From: Mytilus edulis
Lineage: Eukaryota > Mollusca > Bivalvia > Mytilida > Mytilidae
Length of the DNA: 64,000 nucleotides
Assembly: GCF_963676685.1 (NCBI RefSeq)
Contig: NC_092357.1
Coordinates: 21,170,647 to 21,234,646, forward strand
Direction: 5' to 3'
Shown here: positions 23,501 to 32,500 of the stretch, piece after piece
Position numbering within the stretch: the stretch's first letter is position 1
How the letters are laid out: every line of letters starts with the position of its first letter
The notes under the pieces: generated by a model
Databases searched by the model: none
The model's input: the letters and a program-made list of their open reading frames with translations, nothing else
What the model was told of the DNA's origin: nothing
Program-made: the position numbers and the translations under genes

Positions 23501-26500
23501 ACTTGTAAAGATGCAAGTTTAGTAGATTATTTAATTATGTCTCCATGTATGTTTGATATAACATCAGATTTCGGTATTGTTGATTTTAATCCTATGTTTT
23601 CTGATGTTCACAATAGATTATATTTTTCATTTTCGTTTCCCTCGAGCAATTCATTAAACAATTCGCATAATCATACAATAAACAGTAATACTTACATCAG
23701 GTGGGACAGTACAAAAACAGACGATTTCACTCAGGTGTTGACAAACGATACAGGTAGCTCATTACAACAGTTAAATGATATTTTGAATAGTATTGAAATT
23801 GACACAGCCACCAGTGAAAGTGTTAACGGTCTAGTAAATGACCTAGGTCGTGTACTTTTAGACACGGCTGAGACTGTATTTGGTAAATCAAAAAAGAAAC
23901 TACACAACCCCGACCATGAAAATAAACCATGGTTCAATAAAGAATGTCGAATCAAACGAGATGCATTTCATAAAAGCAAAAGTACATACAATAAAGCAAA
24001 ATCAGATGCAAACAAAACCGTATTAAATCACACAGCTCGAGAATATAAAAAAATTCTACAAGTTAATTATCACAAATATAAAGACAAATGTTCAAATGAG
24101 CTGAGAACATTGTCAAAGCATGACACCAAAGGATTTTGGAAAACACTAAAAAAAATGTCTTACACTAAAAAAGAATCTCCACCAATAGATATAAATACAT
24201 TTTACGATTATTTTAAGGATTTAAACGCGGGCGAAGAAGATGATATACATGCACCCGATCTTGACATTAATCAGATATCTAGTAACCCCATTTATGATGA
24301 AATATTGAATGGAAGTATTACTGAACTGGAAGTCTTGGAAGCCATGAAAAATTTTAAAAATAACAAGGCACCTGGTTCTGATAAAATACTTAATGAATTT
24401 TTGAAAAATTCACCACCTTTTTTTATGTCATTGTATTGTAAATTATTTAATATTGTATTAGATACTGGAATTATTCCAGACTCTTGGACAAATGGCATTA
24501 TTAAACCTGTGTTCAAAAATAAAGGCAATCCTACAGATCCTGATAATTTTAGAGCTATTACTCTTATCAGCTGTTTGGGAAAATTATTCACTTCTATTAT
24601 TAATACTAGACTAAATTTTTTTGCGAATGAAATTTCGCTTATATCAGAAAATCAAGCTGGTTTTAGAAAAGGATATGCAACAACAGATAATATTTTTGTG
24701 TTACATGCACTTGTAGAATTATATTTTTCATTTGGAAAAAAACTTTTTTGTACATTTATTGACTTTAGAAAAGCTTTTGACACTGTTTTAAGAACTGGAT
24801 TATGGCAAAAACTACATCTTAGTGAAATCAAGGGGAAATGTTTCAAAGTTATCTTTAATATGTATCAAGGTATTAAATCTTGTGTTCAATATAATGGTGA
24901 ACAATCAGAATTTTTTCCATGTCTGATTGGTGTTAGGCAAGGGGAAAACTTGTCTCCTTTTTTATTTTCTATTTTCTTGAACGATTTGGAACAATATTTT
25001 AGAAATTTAGATGGTATTCCTTTAGAACTTTTAAAGGAAAAATTTGAAAACGAACTTCATATATTTTTTGAATTGTTCGTAATTCTGTATGCTGATGATA
25101 CAGTAATCTTTTCAGAAACTAAAGAAGGCTTGCAACATTCCTTAGATATTTTCCAGTTGTACTGTGAAAATTGGAAATTGAAGGTGAATGTTAAGAAAAC
25201 CAAAGTTATGGTATTTAGCAAGAGGAAACCTAAAGAAAATCTGAAATTTACACTGCAGAATGATTTACTTGAAATTGTTGATACATATTCGTATTTGGGT
25301 GTAATTTTTAAATATAATGGTACATTTTTTGATACCAAGAAGAAACTTGTAGATCAAGCCCAAAAGGCACTGTTTTATATTTACAAAATTATACGGAATG
25401 AATCTTTACCAATTGATCTACAATTTAAACTCTTTGATTCTATGATAGAACCTATCTTACTGTATGGTTCTGAAGTTTGGGGCTTTGAAAACCTGAAAAT
25501 TATCGAAAAAACTCACTTGAAATTCTGCAAAAGGGCGCTGAAAGTTAGAAACACTACACCTAATTTTATGGTGTACGGAGAATTGGGTAGATTTCCTCTT
25601 GAAATAAAGGTGAAAATTAGAATGATTATATATTGGTGTAAAATTGTAAATAATGAATCAAAACTATGCAGTTTATTGTATAGACTGATGCTTGGTTTAA
25701 GGCCTAAATCTAAATACACCTTTAAATGGGTAAATTGTATAGAAGCAATATTAAACGATACTGGCATTGGATATATTTTTGCCAATCAAATAGGCTACTG
25801 TGATAAAATGTACTTAAAACAGATACTTTGTGATCAATTTGTACAACAGTGGTTTAGTAATATTGAAAATTCATCACGAGGTCAATTCTACTCAATATTT
25901 AAAAAAGATTTTACTTTAGAAACATATCTGCTAAAACTTCCCGAATATTGCAGGCTTTGGATCACACACTTTAGGTGTTCAAATCTGCGTCTGCCTATAG
26001 AAACAGGCAGATGGCAAAATATCCCGAGGCATGATAGAATATGTACTTTGTGTAAGAGTAATATTGGTGATGAATTTCATTTGCTATTTAAGTGTACTTA
26101 TCAAAACATTGTAGTATTAAGGGAAAAGTTTCTGCCAAGCTATTACACAGTGAACCCTAATTATAAAAAAATGGAAGGTCTTCTTTCAATATGTAATGTA
26201 CAACTGTATAAACGTCTTTCTGTATTTATCAAAAACATTGCAAATATGTTCTGAAAATGTTAAAAAAAACATGTTGTATGTTATTGTTATATCTTTATAC
26301 TATGTCATTGATACCACATAATTACTTCGTCATGTTTATATAATGCTATTATGTATGACCTCATGTTACACATGTATCTGTGTCTGAGTGTTCAAATAAA
26401 ATCTTAAAATCTTAATCAAATTATTATTATAATATATTCTAATTGATATTATATGTGCATGACATGTACCAGCAACTATTCAATATTGTGTTTTATGGTT

Positions 26501-29500
26501 GTTAAAAACTCTTACTGTAAACTTTTAATTATGACTCCTTGAAAAAATTTTAATAACAGAGTTATCTTGTACACTTGATAAATATCATTTCATACCTGCC
26601 AACTTTTAAAAATGTCCATGGGGGTTTTGGGTTCAAGATGGCTGTCATAGTTCTTAAATACCTTTAAGGGGGACTGCAAATACATTTTAATGTTGTTTTT
26701 TGGCTTCTTCATACTTTTTATAAGCCTAAATTCATTGGAAAATGAATTGTTTTGTTTAAATTGTGGACAAAATTGCTCTTTCAAAATTTCAATTTGGGAG
26801 CCTCCATGGGGAAATCCCCCGCAAATAGTGACAGTTGGCAGGTATGTCATTTCCATCATATAAATGAAACATTATGGTAATAATATATTGCATGTTATTA
26901 AGACATGTAAGATACTTGTTGAAAAGTTCAATAAGATCTTTCAACAATGAGCAAAACCCATACAGCATATATCGTGTTATTATATAATAAAAAATTACAT
27001 AATCATGTGTATGTAAAATATCTCGATACAGAATATTCCTTACGGTTTATACGATTTCATTCAAAACAGTTATACACAATGCTTATAAAGCCTTTAGACT
27101 TCCACAAATTGTTGCTCAATATTCAATCCAAGTGTTATATATTTCATGATTGTTCAGGACTATACAACAATCCAAAAATTAGATATATCTAAACATCTTC
27201 ACATGAATTATTCAAGGAATTACAATAAAAAATCATGCTATCTTCTCAAAAACCATCCATTTCCATGTTGCTTTCTTAATTAATGTTGATTATTTATTAG
27301 TTAATATTGCCACAGTCAGGGAAAATACTAGTTTTATAACGAAGATATATATATATTGATTATAGTTCATGCATCAAATGTATACACAATTAAGATATAT
27401 TGAATGAAATTTTTCATTATGTATTACTTTAAATAAAGATGACTTGGGGAGATAACTACATGCACTAGTGTTACTCGACCTCCTACGGAAAAGTATTTAC
27501 CCTGACTGACTTACCGTTATACTTATTTACCATTTTTTTTATTAAGTTCATTTCATAACCTTACAATTATAGAATATAATTTAAATTTTTATGACTTTAT
27601 TATTTTTATATAGTAGTTAGAATTGGTATTGATGTAAACCTTTTGGAAAACAAAACAATTAATAAAGATGATTTAATAATTATCATTATGGTTATTAATT
27701 TTAAAAGATGCATGTATATTATTTTACCAAACAAAATACCACAAAATTATGTTCAAATTTTAAAGGGTTATGAAATGATTTTTTTTCATGAGATCTTAAG
27801 TCTCCTTTGTGCCAAACCAAATTGAGATATTATTCTATTTTATATTAACTTTATTTTGTTTATTATCCTTATGATGTCCTAATGCAGTTATTTGACATTG
27901 TTGTACACAGTGAAGACATATATTTAAATTAATTTTCCCAAGCAATATATAATATTTGTTTAAATTTAAGATCACGAAAATAAGGAATATTATTTGAAAT
28001 TTGGTTTGGCTGAAGATTTTTTATACTTTGATTTTAAGTTAACTAAGTTTTCATCATCGCTTGGCTGTCTTGTCGTTATTCTAAATGTATAACCTAATTC
28101 ACATGATTTATTAGTCTGAAAGGCTTATTCTCATTTCGCCTTAGCTGTCAAAATTATTATATAAAATTAATCCCAGTTTGACTTAGTACAAATTTTCAGG
28201 TTAAAAGAATTAACTAAGGCGAAATGAGAACTTGTGTAAACAATGGAATTAACATATTCTTTGTTTGTATTGCAATTATGTTTGATAAAATTATGTGTTA
28301 TTAATGTCAAAAATTAGTCTTGAAATACTTTTTAAAGATTTTGTTTGTGTCTTTCCAATGTCTCTCTTTTTGAATAATTCTTTTAAGACTTTGGAGTGGC
28401 TCATCTTTTTTAAAATGTATTTTTAAATTAGAAAACTAATAATGTGCATGTAATTAAGAATTACATGAGAGAAAAGCATTAATACTTAAAGCACATAAAT
28501 TATTTACATAAACATAAATAAATATTAATATAATGATAGTATTTTACATATAGATGGACTTAGTTTTTCTGCCAGGAAACATAAAATTCCCTCTGTGGTT
28601 AAAGTTTTTAAAATAACTTTCTTAAACTATCCTGGATTTGTACCAAACTTGGACAGAAGCTTGTTTATGATCATAAGATACAGGGATCTCGTTAAGGATT
28701 TTATAAGGCGAGTCCAGGGACTCATCATTTTTGGCCATGGTGAGTCCAACAGCAAGGAGAAGATATTGTATTGCAATATAATGTAATATTTAAGTCTCCA
28801 TGGCCTAACAGAGCAATGAAATGACATTAAATTCAGATTACTTTTAAACTTTTGCTGTAAAATAATGATATTGTATTTAACTGTGTTTAGTTTATACATG
28901 TTATACAAACTATTTCTATCATGATGCATCTGTGGACTCACTAGTTTTGAAAAGGATGTTTCCAGACAGATTTTGATGAGTCCAGGACTCGTGGACTCGC
29001 CTTAGTGAGAACCCTGAAGATAGTTTACAGAAGTAAATTTTCTAAGATGAAATATTCATTTTTTTCAGTATTTTACATATAAATGGACTTATTGTTTATG
29101 CCAGGAAACATTACATTCACTCAGAGGTTAAAGTTTTTAAAATTTATACTATCCTGGATTTGTACCAAACTTGGACAGAAGCTTGTTTATTATCAAAATT
29201 TTAAAACTTTTCTTCTAGATACATTACATATAGTCTGCAGTCAAAGTTTTTAAAACATTTATTAGATTCATAAACTATCCCCCCTTTCTTTTTTTTTTAC
29301 AAAACTTGGACAATCAAAAGTTAGTATAGAGAGGAATATCTTTATCATTTTTTTCCTCATTTTTTGTTGAGGCTGCTATTAACATCAAAAGTAGGCGAGA
29401 CACCAGGTTCAATGGAATCCTTATTTGATATACAATAAGAACATCTTTTTTTTTAATTAAATTTTTTATTATTATTAAAGTTTCTGTTATAAATGTCTGT

Positions 29501-32500
29501 TGGAAAACATGTGTTTTTGTTATAAAACTTTTTTGTGTGTTGCATAATGTAAAAGGATAATTCTGAGGATAACTAGATTATTTAGATTTTTCTAACTTCA
29601 TAAAATAAAAAAAGTTTCAACTTTTATTAAATATGAAACAAACAATAGTTCAAGAGGAGCAAGTTTCCTACTTAAAAATGTTTTATTTTAGATTTTTCCT
29701 GATTTCACAACTTTTGAAATCATACAAATGGTCAATTAATTAAAAATAATAATTCAAGACAAATAATTCCCTAATTGCATGTTGTTTAAATTGCAATAAA
29801 AACAACACAGAGGTTTAATTTGTTTATTTAATATTTTTATCTAAATTCACATTTCGCCTTAATTCAATTCCCATCTGGCCTTAGTATATTTTTTACCTTT
29901 TTTACCTGGAATTTCCAGTTAAGGCGAAATGAGAACACACCGTCTGAAACTACTACGCCACTATCATCCGACATGTAAGTTTAACTTATCTACAATATAG
30001 GCTTCAGGGGTATACAGCAGTTTTTGGCTTATACATGTATCTCTTCAAGTAAATTTAAACATAAAAAAAGTCCTCATATTGACAAAAATAATGCATTAAA
30101 TTGAATGATATGAATAAAATTTCAAGATGCACATCTTCATTGATCACATATTTCATGTATATGCATTGTAAACACATGACACATTCTATTTAGATTTTTA
30201 TGCCCCACCTACGATAGTAGACGGGCATTATGTTTTCTGGTCTGTGCGTCCGTTCGTCTGTTCATTCGTCTGTTTGTTCGTCCGTCCGTCTGTTTGTTCG
30301 GCCGTCTGTCCCGTTTCAGGTTAAAGTTTTTGGTCAAGGTAGTTTTTGATGAAGTTGAAGTTCAATCAACTTGAAACTTAGTATACATGTGCCCTGTGAT
30401 ATGATCTTTTTAATTTTAATGCCAAATTAGAGTTTTGACCCCAATTTTACGGTTTACTGAACATAGAAAATGATAGTGCAAATTTCAGGTTAAAGTTTAT
30501 GGTCAAGGTAGTTCTTGATAAAGTAAAAGTCCAATCAACTTGAAACTTAGTATACATGTTCCCTTTGATAAGATCATTCTAATTTAATGCCAAATTACAG
30601 AATTTATTAGAATTTCACAGTCCACTAAACATGGAAAATGATAGTGCGAGTGGGGCATCCATGTACTGTGGAAACAATTCTTGTTTTGAAATAATTATTT
30701 TTAGTGTACATGTATGTCATTTGAATGAAACCAAACATGGAATGAATGTTCCTTATGAGGTGATGACTACATGTTGTTACTTTGTAGCAGCTCCATCATT
30801 CAAAATGGCCACCAGCTGGGCAGCAGGGGACTTAGTTTAACATAGGACCCTAAGGGAAAAACATAAAAAAGTTGTCTTTTAGAGAACCACTGAATGGAAT
30901 GAGACATAGCATGAATGTTCCTTATGAGATGGTGACTAAGTGGTCTTACTTTGTTGCCGATCGATCATCCAATATGGCAGTGGTTGGGGGCTTAAGACAC
31001 GTTGAGAAATACATGCAAATGTTTTCTTTTCGAGAACCACTGAATTGAAAGAAATTTTAAACTAGATCTCAATCATTATTTAAGTGTCTGTTATGATTTT
31101 TATATTTTTTTATTTGATTTAAAAAACACAAATATAGTCAGGTGAGCGACACAGGCTCTTGAGAGCCTCTAGTTAGTTTTCCCTTTTTTTAGTTTTCATT
31201 GTTATTTTTAGGTGTGCCTTCCGTAACTGTAATATGTGATGGCGGTTGGAGTAAGCGCTCTCATAAACACTCCTATAATGCTTTAGGTGGAGTAGGTGTC
31301 ATAATAGGTGCTGAAACTAAAAAAAATGTACATTTAGGGGTGAGAAACAAATATTGTTATATTTGTAATAGAGCAAGCAATTTGAAAGTTGATGCCAAAG
31401 AACATGAGTGTTTTAAAAATTGGGACAAATCCAGTCAGGCTATGGAGGCAGATATAATTGTAGAGGGATTTTTGAAAGCTAATGAACATGGTGTTCGATA
31501 TATGCATGTGATTGGTGATGGTGATTCCAGCGTATATGCCCAGATTATGCAAAATGTACCTGTTTGGGGGAAATATGTAAAAAAAATAGAATGTTCAAAT
31601 CATGTTTGTAAATGTGTGCGCTCTAATCTTGAGAAACTTGTTAATGAAAACCCAGAGTACAAAGGCAAGGGAAAATTAACGAAACAAATAAGAGTAAGAA
31701 TCGTTAGCTCAATCAGATGTGCCATTAGAATGAGATCTTTGGAGAGTGATAAAAGAAAAGCTATAAAAAATTTAGAGCATGACATTACCAATTGTATCAA
31801 CCATATTTATGGAGACCATTCGAGATGTTCAGATTTCTGCAAGGCCAATTTAAAAGATAAAAGTTCATCACAAGCTCATGAAGCTATTGATAATGATGAC
31901 ACCGAAAATATTTTTAATGAACAAAGTTGTTTTTGGAATGAAGGTACAAGTAATGATGCATTGGAAGAGTCGTGTTTATCCTCACATTTATCCATAACTG
32001 ATTTGATGTCATGTATGAGACAAGATTTATCATTAATTTTAAGTCGTGTTGCAAAGAAAAGCGCAAGTTTGCTTGGAAATTTCACATCTAATTTAGCGGA
32101 AATGTGGATGCATGTTCGCACCAAGTATGATGGGGGTAAGATCTATAATCATTGTAATCGTGGGTCTTGGCATAACAGATGCTATGCTGCAAGTTTGCGC
32201 TTTAATAAAGGTATTGAGTGGTCACCACAAACCTGGGAAGAGACAACTTCATCTGTCTCTGGACATTACTATACTACTTTATATAGCAAGAGATTACAAT
32301 GCCTGAAAAACAACACAAAAACAAATGGAAAGAAGGAAATCAAAAGTAGGCGGTATAAGAGAAAAATAAAATCTGCCAAAGAATCAACAGCTGCTAGTTC
32401 CAAAAAACATTATGGTCCAGAAGCTATTCAGGTTGAGGCAGACATTTCCTCAGAGGAACTAGACAAGAGAAAACAACAGTACCTTAAGAAACATATTGAA

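Larger units (their letters stand above)
20550..31211 (+). other. Intron 1 (10.7 kb) of the Mutator/YqaJ gene
   Basis: Runs from GTGTGT to TTATTTTTAG. It holds a tandem-repeat-element fragment (21646), an almost full-length LINE (22907-26420), four small inverted-repeat elements (26591, 28128, 28681, 29846), two direct repeats (28560, 29068) and a cluster of Helitron-like repeats whose 3' hairpin ends only about 40 bases before exon 2. The rest, including 20650-21640 and 26850-28120, is AT-rich and empty of recognisable genes. Confidence 0.7.

Noticed and set aside
26590..26859. An 89-codon minus-strand open frame.
   Set aside because: It coincides exactly with a MITE with defined ends and a target duplication.
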